Of a DNA stretch of 64,000 nt, positions 34,742 to 43,704 are shown one piece after another. Source of the DNA: Streptomyces sp. AC1-42W (GTDB lineage: Bacteria; Actinomycetota; Actinomycetes; Streptomycetales; Streptomycetaceae); the NCBI RefSeq assembly GCF_003248355.1, contig NZ_QKWY01000001.1:3306001-3370000 (forward strand), in the 5' to 3' direction. Each line of letters begins with the position of its first letter. Positions within the stretch are counted from its first letter, which is position 1. The position numbers and the translations under genes were made by a program. The notes under the pieces were generated by a model. That model had not been told where the DNA came from. It saw only the letters and a list, made by a program, of their open reading frames with translations, and searched no databases.

Positions 34742-35948
34742 TCACCAGGGTGCCCTCCTCCAGCTGGTAGTCGAGCGGCAGCGAGAGCGCGCGCATGGCG
34801 GCGACCATGCCGGTGTTCGACGCCTGCGTCACGGCGTAGACGCTCTCGCAGCCGTCCTCGGCCGCCATCGCCACGAGCCGGGCCAGCAGCTCGGAGCCGA
34901 TGCCGCGCCGCTGCCACGCGTCCTCCACGAGCAGCGCCACCTCGGTCTCGTCGCCGTCCCACAGCAGATGCCCGAGGGCGACCAGCCGCCCCGACGCCGT
35001 CCGCGCCGCCAGGGTGCGGCCGAAGCGCGGGTTCAGCAGATGGTCCAGATAGCGGTCCGCGTCCCGGACCGGGCCGTGGTAGCGCCGCCGCAGGGTCTGC
35101 TCGGAGCAGCGCCCGTGCATCGCCGCGGCCGCGTCGAGGTCGGCACGGTCCGCCCGGCGCACGGTGATCTCGTTGCCCTCCGGCAGGGTGAGCACCTGCC
35201 GGCCGCGAGGTGTCCGGGGCCCGAGCCGCGCGTCCAGCTCCACCAGCGCACGGGCCCGCGCGAACTCGGTCGGTGTGAACGGGAGAGCGGGCCGCTCCAC
35301 CGTGATCACCCCGCCCGAGGGGTCGCGCAGCCGCATCACCGTCTCCTCCAGCACCCCTTCGACCGGCGCGGACTGCCCGGTGGCGCGTCCGGTCACCGAT
35401 ACGGCGGGCAGCGAGCGGATCGAGCAGCGGCCGAGCAACTGGCGCAGCGCCAGGGGAAGTTCGGCGCCGTCCAGGGCGGTACGGGTGGCGAGGCCGAGCA
35501 CCCGGGTCGGGGCGTCCACCAGATCGTGGGCGTCGGCCCGTTCGGTCCAGGTGGAGGTGCCCCCGGCGGCGGCCACCGCCCGGCTCAGCTCCCGGGCCGG
35601 CAGCGAGGCGGGCACCCGCAGCAGGAACTCGTCCACGGTGCCCCGCGCCAGCGGATGCGTCTGGAGCGCGAGGATGTCGATCCCGTGGCCCGCCAGCACC
35701 GTGCACAGGGCGGCCAGACTGCCCGGAGCGTCCCGCACGGTGGTCCGCATCCGCCACAGCACGGTCTCCCCGGGGCTCATGTCCTGGCCCCCCGGGTCCG
35801 TGTCCGGGCCGGCGGACGCGGCCCCCGGGGGCGGTGACGGCGGCGGGGCGTGGCCGTAGCCGACGCGCCTGGCCCACCAGGCGCGGAACACGGCCGTCAC
35901 GGTCGGCCCCCGGCGGCGGGCGTTCTTCGCGGACGTCGTATCGGTCAT
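34671..35948 (-). CDS. ACT-domain plus GNAT acetyltransferase
   Basis: 425 residues from ATG 35948. After a Pro-rich linker, residues about 62-140 form an ACT domain (RTTVRDAPGSLAALCTVLAGHGIDILAL, interrupted). The C-terminal GNAT domain at about 260-400 has VALLVEDAWQRRGIGSELLARL as the acetyl-CoA loop. ACT-GNAT fusions in actinobacteria are known as amino-acid-sensing lysine acetyltransferases (PatA type: Asn/Cys/Arg-binding). The target is unknown here. Confidence 0.85.
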   Translation of the reverse strand: MTDTTSAKNARRRGPTVTAVFRAWWARRVGYGHAPPPSPPPGAASAGPDTDPGGQDMSPGETVLWRMRTTVRDAPGSLAALCTVLAGHGIDILALQTHPLARGTVDEFLLRVPASLPARELSRAVAAAGGTSTWTERADAHDLVDAPTRVLGLATRTALDGAELPLALRQLLGRCSIRSLPAVSVTGRATGQSAPVEGVLEETVMRLRDPSGGVITVERPALPFTPTEFARARALVELDARLGPRTPRGRQVLTLPEGNEITVRRADRADLDAAAAMHGRCSEQTLRRRYHGPVRDADRYLDHLLNPRFGRTLAARTASGRLVALGHLLWDGDETEVALLVEDAWQRRGIGSELLARLVAMAAEDGCESVYAVTQASNTGMVAAMRALSLPLDYQLEEGTLVITARPSPAPARSLPPLPYEQAER

Positions 35949-36004
35949 GAACCCACTGTGACCGTGACGTGTTGCCTCATCACCAACGCTCTGTGACCGG
36001 TGGG

Positions 36005-38680
36005 TTAACCGAGCGGCAGACCTTCCGCCGCCCGGCACGCGGCCTCCAGACGTATCGCCTGCCGCACCAGCTGCGTCGTGCCACCGCGCGCGGCCGTCGC
36101 GGCCACACCCGGTACGGCGCCGGTGGCCGGCGGTCCGGAGCGCTCCGCGCACTCGGCCGCCACCGCGAGCAGATCGCTCAGCCCCCGGGGCGCCCGCTCC
36201 CGGCCCAGCAGCGCGGGCAGCACCGGCACCAGCACGGACAGCACCGTCCCGTACGCCCCGGTCTCCGCCGCCGTCCGGACCGCGTCCGCCAGCCGGTTCG
36301 GCTTCACCGACTCCTGCTCGATCAGCACGGCCAGCTCACGGCCGAGCAGCCCGGCGTCCAGCTGCCCCCGCCCCGCCAGCACCAGCAGGGCGTCCACCGT
36401 CGAGAGCCGGTCCTCCGCCTGCCGGGCGCCGAGCCCGTACGCCACGGCGAGATGGATCGCGTCGGCCGCCGGACCGCCGGTCTCGGCGAGCGTGGGCAGC
36501 AGCCAGGTGTGGCCCCGGTCCTCCTGGACGCACGCCGCGACGGAGGGCAGCAGCCAGGCCGCGAGGCTCTCGCCGTCCTCCGGCAGGGTGGCGACCCAGT
36601 GCGGGGACTCCGCGACCCAGCAGTAGCAGTCCTTGTCGCGCGGGGAGTGCGCGCTCCCGAGCCAGTGGAACGCCGGCGGGAACTTCTGCCGGACGAGCGG
36701 GTTGTCCCTGGTGGCGAGCAGCGCGCGGCGCGCCCTGATCACCGTCTGCCGCAGCCAGTCGCGGCCGACCTGGACGTCCGTGTCCACATGGCGGGGCACC
36801 ACGGACGCCACCGGCTCGTCCGCCCGGAGCCAGGCCGCCAGCCGGTCGCCCTCCTCGGTGCCCAGCTCGTCCGCCCCGCGCGCGGCCTCCTCCGCGTCCG
36901 CGCGCCGCACCCGCAGGAGCGCCTGGGCGAAGTCCACCGGGGCGGCCCGGACCCCCAGCGCCCGGTAGCCGCGCAGCCGCTCGACCAGTTCCGCCGCGTC
37001 GATGGACCCGGTGTGCCAGGTCGGGGTGGCCAGCAGATACGGCAGCCGGCCCGACCGCAGCTCGGCGGCCGCCTCCCACATCCGGGCCGACATGATGCCG
37101 TTGAGCGCTTCGTGGCAGCACTTGGCCGTCCCGCTCCGGTGGGCGCGCGCATCGTGCACGACCTTCATGGGGAACCGGTCGAGCAGGGACGCCGCGACGG
37201 TGTGCAGGCTGCCGCCGTCGCGGGACATCCGCCACTCGACCTCCCCCTTGGGGGTGGTGGCCCACCACAGTCCGGCGAGCGCGGGCTCCAGGGCCTCGAC
37301 CAGCTCCCGCGTCCCCTGGTGGGCGTACCGGACGAGGCCGTCCAGGGCCCGCTCGAACGCGGTGATGTCCTCCTGGTCCGGGCTGATCAGAACGGCCGTC
37401 ACCTCCTCGGCCAGCTCGGCGACCGAGCCGTGCGGCGGGCCGAGGGGGCGCGGGACGGGCGGCGGCGGCAGGATCTCCTCGTACGGCACCGCCGGTTCGT
37501 CCTCCAGCAGGTCCCCGAAGACGGCGAGCGCCGCCTGCCGGTGCACGGGCGCCAGCTGCGCGGCCATCCCCGCCACCTCCTCCCGGACCTCCGGCGACGC
37601 GGCGGGCAGCACGCGGGCCACCAGCTTGAGCGCGCGCTCCTGCGCGTCGGTGTCCGGATGTCCGAAGGCGTCGGCGATCACCGGCAGCAGCTCGTCCGCC
37701 GCCGAGGCCTCGCGGCGCAGCACCTTGCCCAGCTGGATCAGCTGGGCGCGCACCAGCTTCTTCTCGGTGCGGAAGAGCACCGCTCCGGACACCTCGGCCA
37801 GCTGCCGCACGGACAGCGCGCCCTGCGCGTGCAGCCGGCCCAGCACCTCCTGGGCGTGACCGGCCACCGTCGAGGGACCGTCCGCCGCCAGCGCCGTCCA
37901 GTCGGCGACCCGCGCCGCCTCCTCCTCGGGGGTGGGTTCGAGACCGCGCACCACCAGCAGACAGAAGCGCAGATCCGTGGGCTTCCCGCCGCCGCGCAGC
38001 AGCCGAGCGACGCACGCGTCGAGCAGGGCGCCCCGGTCGAGCCGACCCTCCGCCGCCAGCGTGCCCAGCGCGGCCGGCCAGTAGTCGCCGGGGGAGGCGC
38101 TGTCCACCCACGCCACCGACGACGGCAGTTCCGGCATCGTCAGCAGATGCGCGACCAGGCCCCGCAGGTCGTCCTCCTTCCGCAGGACCTCCACCAGCGG
38201 CACACGGCGCTTCCACTGCCAGCGGGAGCCGCTGACCAGCTCGGCCCACATCTGCACCATGCCGTCCGTGACCGGCAACGGGCACTCCGCCCGGCGGGCC
38301 AGCTCCACGACCAGCCGGTACTCGGCCTCGGTCTCCACAGCGCGCGCGGCCAGCCGTCCGGCGAGATCGGCCAGCCACGCCGGGTCCCGGTCGGCGAGGA
38401 CCTGGAGCACCCACGGGTACGGCGAGTGCGTCCAGTCGCGCATCTCCCGGGCGCCGAGCCAGGTCGCGCAGCCCGCCGCCCCGGTGTGGCAGCCCGCACC
38501 GGCCACCACGACCGCCTTGCGGACACGGGTGCGCGCGTCCCACGCCCACCCCCGAGCCTCCTTGCGCAGCTCCTTCAACTCGTCCAGCGCCGCCTTGCGT
38601 TCGCGCCGGTCGAGCCGGGCCACCAGCGCCGGGACGTCGTCCAGGCGGCCCTCGCGCACCGCGTCGAGCAGCGTGCTCAT
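36005..38680 (-). CDS. DUF6493-like helical-repeat protein
   Basis: 891 residues, almost entirely alpha-helical with HEAT-like repeats and no enzyme motif. It opens MSTLLDAVREGRLDDVPAL and carries a Pro patch (PPPPVPRP) near residue 410 and a conserved-looking W/H-rich segment (TPTWHTGSIDAAELVERL). In other actinobacteria such proteins sit with SWIM-finger, MoxR-ATPase and VWA proteins, apparently as scaffold. Its ATG overlaps the SWIM stop (ATGA), so both come from the damage-type promoter at 40058. Confidence 0.8.
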   Translation of the reverse strand: MSTLLDAVREGRLDDVPALVARLDRRERKAALDELKELRKEARGWAWDARTRVRKAVVVAGAGCHTGAAGCATWLGAREMRDWTHSPYPWVLQVLADRDPAWLADLAGRLAARAVETEAEYRLVVELARRAECPLPVTDGMVQMWAELVSGSRWQWKRRVPLVEVLRKEDDLRGLVAHLLTMPELPSSVAWVDSASPGDYWPAALGTLAAEGRLDRGALLDACVARLLRGGGKPTDLRFCLLVVRGLEPTPEEEAARVADWTALAADGPSTVAGHAQEVLGRLHAQGALSVRQLAEVSGAVLFRTEKKLVRAQLIQLGKVLRREASAADELLPVIADAFGHPDTDAQERALKLVARVLPAASPEVREEVAGMAAQLAPVHRQAALAVFGDLLEDEPAVPYEEILPPPPVPRPLGPPHGSVAELAEEVTAVLISPDQEDITAFERALDGLVRYAHQGTRELVEALEPALAGLWWATTPKGEVEWRMSRDGGSLHTVAASLLDRFPMKVVHDARAHRSGTAKCCHEALNGIMSARMWEAAAELRSGRLPYLLATPTWHTGSIDAAELVERLRGYRALGVRAAPVDFAQALLRVRRADAEEAARGADELGTEEGDRLAAWLRADEPVASVVPRHVDTDVQVGRDWLRQTVIRARRALLATRDNPLVRQKFPPAFHWLGSAHSPRDKDCYCWVAESPHWVATLPEDGESLAAWLLPSVAACVQEDRGHTWLLPTLAETGGPAADAIHLAVAYGLGARQAEDRLSTVDALLVLAGRGQLDAGLLGRELAVLIEQESVKPNRLADAVRTAAETGAYGTVLSVLVPVLPALLGRERAPRGLSDLLAVAAECAERSGPPATGAVPGVAATAARGGTTQLVRQAIRLEAACRAAEGLPLG

Positions 38681-40050
38681 CGGACACCCCCGGCGACCGT
38701 CGCACCACGCCGGACCATCCGGACGGCCAGGGCGTGCTTGCACGGCCCCCGGCGGCCCCGGTAGTCCGCCCACCACTGGCAGGTGCAGCTCAGCGCCCCC
38801 GCCCGTTCACGGACCTGGTAGCGCCGGTCGCCCGAGCGCACCGCCGCCACCTCGCCGTCCAGCTCCACCGCGCCCTCCCGGGCCAGCCGGCGCGCCGCCA
38901 CCAGCCGCGGATTGTGCCGCTCGGCCCGGTCCGCGTCGTACGGCAGCTCACGGTGGAAGTACGCGGCGTCCGCCAGGTCATACCCCACCCGGCCCGCCGT
39001 ACCCAGCCGGACCAGCGCGGCCCGCACCCGCTCCGCCGGAAGGCCCGACTGCTCGGCCAGCACATCCGGCTCGATGCGCGGCTCCCACGCCAGCAGCACC
39101 GAGATCAGCTCGGCGTCGGCCGCCGCGTCGTCCGTGGCGAGCGCCTCCAGCACCCCTCCCTCACCGGAGAACCCCCGCGAGGCGTCCGGCGACAGCGTCA
39201 GCGTGAGCCGCATGCCCGGCAGCACCACCTCCCACGCGCTCGCCGTCGCCGCGCCGTCCGCCACCGGCCCGTACACCCGCAGCGCCGACGCGTACCGCAG
39301 GACCCGCTGCAAGGTGGCCAGCCGCTGCGGGCCCGGAAGACACACCGCGCCGGACACCGGACGGGTCGTCGGCCGCAGCGTCCGCCCGGCCGGCACCACC
39401 CACTGCGCACCCCGCGAGGCGTTCCCCGAGGACCGGGGCAGCGATCTCAGGAACCGGACGGCCTCGGTCGCCGAGAGCTCGGCCCGCAGATCGAAGGTGG
39501 CGGAGACCACCTGCGCCTCGGCGAAACCCCGCAGCCAGCGGTCCGGCAGCGGCACCTTCTTCTCCACCACCGATCCGGCCGTCGTGGTGACCGCCATCTC
39601 CTGCGGACCCACCCGCAGATGCAGCGGCTCGTCGCCACCCATCCGGGACAGCGCCTCCCGCAGCGGATTGTTCACATCCACATTGGTGGTGCCGTGGTCC
39701 GTCCGGGCGCCCTCCAGACCCTCGCTCAGCACGTCCAGCCGCGCGTACACCCCGCAGCACCCGGAGAACGACTCGAAGCGCAGCCGGTCCCCGTTGCCCG
39801 TCACCACCGGGTCCAGCGACGACAGCAGCGTCCGCTGGTAGTAGCGGGCGGCGGCGACGTCCGCCACGGCGAGCAGCCCCCGCGCCGCTATCTGCGGCGA
39901 GGCCAGGAAGCCCTCGAAGAACCGGGGATGGGGCTCCAGGCCACGCGGGGTGGAGCCGCCGGCCGTCTCCAGGCCGAGCAACTGTCCGGCCTGGGAGGAC
40001 GCCAGGGCGGAGGGACGTGAATAGGCCAGGGCCTGCACGGTTCGGGTCAT
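38677..40050 (-). CDS. SWIM zinc-finger protein
   Basis: 457 residues from ATG 40050. A SWIM finger closes the protein at about 415-445: ALSCTCQWW and GPCKHALA give the CxC-n-CxH ligands. The long N-terminal part is a mixed domain of unknown fold with VDVNNPLREAL and FSGCCGVYARLD. Related proteins (YehQ type) act with helical-repeat, MoxR and VWA partners. The predicted transcript is leaderless, with the ATG seven bases past the -10 hexamer. Confidence 0.85.
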   Translation of the reverse strand: MTRTVQALAYSRPSALASSQAGQLLGLETAGGSTPRGLEPHPRFFEGFLASPQIAARGLLAVADVAAARYYQRTLLSSLDPVVTGNGDRLRFESFSGCCGVYARLDVLSEGLEGARTDHGTTNVDVNNPLREALSRMGGDEPLHLRVGPQEMAVTTTAGSVVEKKVPLPDRWLRGFAEAQVVSATFDLRAELSATEAVRFLRSLPRSSGNASRGAQWVVPAGRTLRPTTRPVSGAVCLPGPQRLATLQRVLRYASALRVYGPVADGAATASAWEVVLPGMRLTLTLSPDASRGFSGEGGVLEALATDDAAADAELISVLLAWEPRIEPDVLAEQSGLPAERVRAALVRLGTAGRVGYDLADAAYFHRELPYDADRAERHNPRLVAARRLAREGAVELDGEVAAVRSGDRRYQVRERAGALSCTCQWWADYRGRRGPCKHALAVRMVRRGATVAGGVR

Positions 40051-40057
40051 GGGAAAA

Positions 40058-40080
40058 ACCGTAGATCCCGCCACTGACAA
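40058..40080 (-). promoter_or_regulatory. PafBC-type (RecA-NDp) DNA-damage promoter
   Basis: Reading leftward: TTGTCAGTG (40080-40072), eight bases, TACGGT (40063-40058). This fits the mycobacterial RecA-NDp consensus TTGTCRGTG-N8-TANNNT at every fixed position. ATG of the SWIM gene follows seven bases after the -10. Confidence 0.8.
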
Positions 40081-40097
40081 TCGGCCCCCGCCGCAGG

Positions 40098-41528
40098 TCA
40101 CAGGGGCTTCGGGCCGCATTCGGCGAGCGCCCGCACACCACGGACGATGTCCGCCGGCGCCAGGTGCGCGTAACCGAGGACCAGCCGCACGCAGCCGTCC
40201 CCGGACCCGTCCGTTCCGTATGTGCGCAGCAGCCGCACCGCGATCCCGGCCCCGGCCGCGCGCTCCGCGAACTCCTCCTCGGGACCCCAGCGTTCGGGCA
40301 GCCGCGCGATGGCGTGCAGGCCCGCCGCGACCCCGCTCACCTCCGAGCCGGGGAAGTGCGCGGCCAGCGCCCGCGTCAGCACGTCCCGGCGCTCGCGGTA
40401 CGCGCGCTGACAGCGCCTCAGCTGGCGGTCGTAGCCCCCGCCGGTCACGAAGTCGGCGAGCACCGCCTGGTCGAGGGCCGGATTGCCCAGGTCCATCGTC
40501 CGCTTGCGGTCCACCAGTTCGGCGGTCATCGAGGCCGGCGCGATCAGCCAGCCGAGCCGCAGACCGGGCGCCAGGGACTTGCTCACCGAACCGGTGTAGG
40601 CGACGTGTTCCGGATCGAGGCCCTGCAGGGCGCCCACCGGGGCGCGGTCGTAGCGGAAGTCGCCGTCGTAGTCGTCCTCGACCACCAGCCCGTCCGTCTC
40701 CCGCGCCCACTCCAGGAGCCGGCTGCGCCGCGCCGCGGAGTAGGCCACCCCGGTCGGGAACTGATGCGCCGGGGTCGTCACCACGGCCCGCACCCCGGAG
40801 CGCGCCAGCGCCTCCATCGCCAGACCCTCGTCGTCGAGCGGGACCGGGGCCGTCGCCACGCCCGCCGAGGCGAAGAGCGCCGTGTGCTCCGGACTGCCGG
40901 GGTCCTCGACGCCCACCGTGCGAACCCCGCGCCCGTGCAGCACGAACCCGAGGAGCGTCGTCGCCTGCGCCACCCCCGAACACACCAGCAGCCGTTCGGG
41001 ATCGGCCACCACCCCGCGCCGCCGCGTCAGCAGCGCGGCCAGCGCCTCCCGCAGCTCCGGCAGCCCGCGCGGGTCCGGGTAGCCGAGGGCGCCGTGCGGC
41101 AGCCGGGCCAGCGCCGAACGGTGGGCGGCGGCCCAGGCGCTGCGCGGGAACAGCGAGAGATCGGGCGTACCCGGCCGGAAGTCGACGCGCACGGTGCGGG
41201 CGCGCGGCGCCAGGTCCCGCGCACCGCCCGCGGCCGCCCGCGCCGACCCGCTCACCCAGGTCCCCGCGCCCCGCCCGCTGCGCAGATAGCTCTCGGCCGT
41301 CAGCTGCTCGTACGCCTCCGTCACCAGACCGCGCGAGACGCCCAGGTCGGCGGCCAGCTCACGGCTGGACGGCAGCCGCGTCCCCGGCGCCAGCCGGCCC
41401 GAGCGCACCGCCTCGCGCAGCGCCGACCGCAGCGCCCGGCCCCGGCCGCGCGCCGGAGCCGACGCCACCGGCAGCAGCAACTCCCAAGCGGCGGACACGG
41501 ACGGCGGATTGGTCCCCGAAGCTGTCAT
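40098..41528 (-). CDS. MocR-type GntR/aminotransferase regulator
   Basis: 476 residues. The N-terminal winged HTH is at about 28-95 (LREAVRSGRLAPGTRLPSSREL, split). The class I aminotransferase fold follows with DDYDGDFRYDR and the PLP Lys in TGSVSKSLAPGLRLGW. MocR proteins sense PLP or amino-acid adducts. The gene starts 47 bp from the divergent EamA exporter, its likely target. A partial palindrome (GTGG-N13-CCAC) lies in between. Confidence 0.9.
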   Translation of the reverse strand: MTASGTNPPSVSAAWELLLPVASAPARGRGRALRSALREAVRSGRLAPGTRLPSSRELAADLGVSRGLVTEAYEQLTAESYLRSGRGAGTWVSGSARAAAGGARDLAPRARTVRVDFRPGTPDLSLFPRSAWAAAHRSALARLPHGALGYPDPRGLPELREALAALLTRRRGVVADPERLLVCSGVAQATTLLGFVLHGRGVRTVGVEDPGSPEHTALFASAGVATAPVPLDDEGLAMEALARSGVRAVVTTPAHQFPTGVAYSAARRSRLLEWARETDGLVVEDDYDGDFRYDRAPVGALQGLDPEHVAYTGSVSKSLAPGLRLGWLIAPASMTAELVDRKRTMDLGNPALDQAVLADFVTGGGYDRQLRRCQRAYRERRDVLTRALAAHFPGSEVSGVAAGLHAIARLPERWGPEEEFAERAAGAGIAVRLLRTYGTDGSGDGCVRLVLGYAHLAPADIVRGVRALAECGPKPL

Positions 41529-41575
41529 GGAAGTGGACCTTAAACCGAACCACCGCGCTCCCTAACGTCGGAGTC

Positions 41576-42547
41576 ATGAACGCGACCTCCCTGCGCGGCG
41601 CCCTCCCGGCCGCCTTCGCCTGCGTCCTCGTCGGCGCCTCCTTCACCGCCAACAGCGTCCTCGGCGACTACCCCTACGCGGGCGGCCAGGCACTGCGCTA
41701 CGGCCTGGCGGCGCTGCTCCTGCTGCCCCTGGTCGGCCGGGTCGGCGAACCGCGCCCCCTCGCCACCCTGCGCCTGCTCACCGGGCGCCAGTGGGGGCGG
41801 CTCGCGCTGCTCGCCGCCATCGGCATGGTCGGCTTCAACCTCGCGGTCCTGACCGCCGAACGCTCCGCGGAGCCCGCCGTTCCGGGCGTCTTCGTGGGCT
41901 GCGCGCCGATCGTCGTCGCGGTGCTCGTCCCCCTGCTCGACGGACGCCGGCCCGCCCGCCCCGTGCTGTACGCCGCCGCCCTGGTCGCCGCGGGCGCCTT
42001 CACGGTCCAGGGCTGGGGCCGCACCGACCTGGCCGGAATCCTCTGCTCGGTCGGCGCCCTGGCGGGCGAGGTGGGCTTCGCCGTCCTCGCCGTACCGGTG
42101 CTGCGCCCGCTGGGTCCCAAGCTGCTGTCCGCCGCGGTGTGCGTGATCGCGGCGGCCGAGTCGGCGGTGCTCGGACTGGTGCTGGACGGCTCCGGCTTCC
42201 TGCGGGTGCCCACCGGCGCGGAGACGCTCGCGCTGCTGTGGCAGGCGGCCGTCGTGACCGTCATCGGCTTCGTCTGCTGGTACATGGGCGTCCAGCGCAT
42301 CGGCGCCGAGCGGGCCACCCTGTTCTCCGGGCTCATCCCGGTCTCCGCCGCGCTCACCGCCCCGCTGGTCGGCACCGGCTCGTACGGTCTCGGACAGGCG
42401 GCCGGCTCCTGCCTCGTCGGCCTCGGCGTGGCGATCGGGTCGGGTGTGCTCGGACGGCGCGGCGCGGTGCCCCCGGCCGCCGGGGCGGGGGACGTCGCCG
42501 ACGGGCGGCGGCCGGATCGCGAGCCCGTCGCAACCACCGCTCCGTAG
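41576..42547 (+). CDS. EamA/DMT-family transporter
   Basis: 323 residues with ten membrane helices in two EamA halves (FACVLVGASFTANSVLG and LLWQAAVVTVIGFVCWYMGVQ, each within its half) and a hydrophilic tail. Such carriers export amino acids or drugs. A divergent MocR regulator is the typical arrangement. Confidence 0.9.
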   Translation: MNATSLRGALPAAFACVLVGASFTANSVLGDYPYAGGQALRYGLAALLLLPLVGRVGEPRPLATLRLLTGRQWGRLALLAAIGMVGFNLAVLTAERSAEPAVPGVFVGCAPIVVAVLVPLLDGRRPARPVLYAAALVAAGAFTVQGWGRTDLAGILCSVGALAGEVGFAVLAVPVLRPLGPKLLSAAVCVIAAAESAVLGLVLDGSGFLRVPTGAETLALLWQAAVVTVIGFVCWYMGVQRIGAERATLFSGLIPVSAALTAPLVGTGSYGLGQAAGSCLVGLGVAIGSGVLGRRGAVPPAAGAGDVADGRRPDREPVATTAP

Positions 42548-42652
42548 CGATCGGTTCAGGACGTTCGCAAAAGTCGGCTGGCCGCTCGGCAGCCAGGCTA
42601 CTTTCGGCCGGTATGGCTGATTCGGGCGAGTCCGGTAGAAATTGTTCCACAG

Positions 42653-42683
42653 CCCCACGTCACCCCTCCGACGTGGGGTTTTG
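42653..42683 (+). terminator. Classic intrinsic terminator with T-tract
   Basis: CCCCACGTC pairs perfectly with GACGTGGGG over an 8-base loop, followed by TTTTG. It is 106 bases past the EamA stop. The rest of 42548-42772 holds no gene I can support; the distance leaves room for a small RNA ending here. Confidence 0.82.
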
Positions 42684-42772
42684 TGCTGCGCGCGGCCGCC
42701 CGGACCGCGAACGTCCTGTGAACGCTGTACTGCGGAGCACCGATTCACAGCTTTCGGGGCGCAGGATTGGTC

Positions 42773-42815
42773 TTGACCAAGGGGAAGCACCGTCTTAAGG
42801 TCTCAACGTTAAGAC
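42773..42815 (+). promoter_or_regulatory. Promoter and likely operator of the GntR gene
   Basis: TTGACC (42773-42778), 17 bases, TAAGGT (42796-42801) is a strong vegetative promoter. A perfect inverted repeat GTCTTAA (42792-42798)/TTAAGAC (42809-42815) covers the -10. A GntR dimer bound here would block transcription of its own gene. Confidence 0.75.
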
Positions 42816-42872
42816 AGGGACCTTTAATAAATAACGTCGCGGAATAGCCGCCGGGCGATTGCGGAGGACAGG

Positions 42873-43640
42873 GTGGGGACCACGCAGCTGGAAACGGTGC
42901 AGGAGCCGAAGTACTGGCATCTGAAGACCGTGCTCGGTGAGGCACTCGACTCGGACTTCTCCGTGGGGGAGATCCTTCCCAACGAGCGCGAGCTCGCCGC
43001 CCGGTTCGGCGTCGCGCGGGCGACGCTCCGCCAGGCCCTGGAGCAGCTCGAACTCGAAGGCCGGCTCCAGCGCCGCCGGGGCGTCGGAACCACCGTCGCC
43101 CCGCCGCGCGTCGGCGTGGCCGTCTCCACCGCCCGCCACGACTGGAGCGAGGGCGGCACCGGCGAGGCATGGCAGCCGGTCGACTGCGAGAGCGCTCCCG
43201 GACCCGCCGCCGTGGCCGCGACGCTCAACGTGGGCGGCGAGGAGCCGCTGCACGTCGTGCGCCGCATCCGTACCAGCCACGGCCAAGTGGTCGCCGCCGA
43301 ACTGCTCTACGTACCGGCCTCGTCGGTGCCCGAGCTGTCCGGCATAGACGCGCCCTCCGGCGCCGCCCGCGCCCGCAACGTCGTCCGCGAACTGCACCGG
43401 CTCGCCCTCGACGGCCAGGACCGGTCCGTCGAGCTGGGCTCCGCCCGCGCCGACGACGCCAGGGAGCTGGACCGCCTCCCCGGCGCCCCCGTCCTCGTGG
43501 TGACCACGCGCTACCTCGCCGCCGGCGGCACCGCGGCCGTCTCCGTCGCCACGTACCGGGCCGACACCTGCCGGCTCACCTTCGGGGACTCGGGCGACCT
43601 GGAGATCAGCCACCCCGCCGAGGAGCGCCAGGCATCCTGA
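42873..43640 (+). CDS. GntR-family regulator with UTRA domain (HutC type)
   Basis: 255 residues from GTG 42873. The winged HTH is at about 15-75 (PNERELAARFGVARATLRQAL); the UTRA ligand domain spans about 95-245 (ATLNVGGEEPLHVVRRIRT, DRLPGAPVLVVTTRYLAA). Relatives respond to sugar phosphates or amino-sugar metabolites. It is convergent with a ROK-family repressor, hinting at joint control of carbon use. It probably represses itself through the repeat at 42792-42815. Confidence 0.9.
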   Translation: MGTTQLETVQEPKYWHLKTVLGEALDSDFSVGEILPNERELAARFGVARATLRQALEQLELEGRLQRRRGVGTTVAPPRVGVAVSTARHDWSEGGTGEAWQPVDCESAPGPAAVAATLNVGGEEPLHVVRRIRTSHGQVVAAELLYVPASSVPELSGIDAPSGAARARNVVRELHRLALDGQDRSVELGSARADDARELDRLPGAPVLVVTTRYLAAGGTAAVSVATYRADTCRLTFGDSGDLEISHPAEERQAS

Positions 43641-43643
43641 ACC

Positions 43644-43678
43644 GGGGCCCGCGGCGGGCGCACCGCCCGTACGGCCCC
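43644..43678. terminator. Bidirectional terminator between GntR and ROK genes
   Basis: GGGGCC (43644-43649) pairs with GGCCCC (43673-43678), with an inner GGGCG/CGCCC stem. It lies in the 64-bp gap between convergent stops. Confidence 0.7.
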
Positions 43679-43704
43679 GAACCGCACCCCACGGCCCGTC
43701 GCGT

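Noticed and set aside
42792-42815. DasR-type site before the GntR gene
   Set aside because: Sequence does not fit the ACTGGTCTAGACCACT-like consensus.
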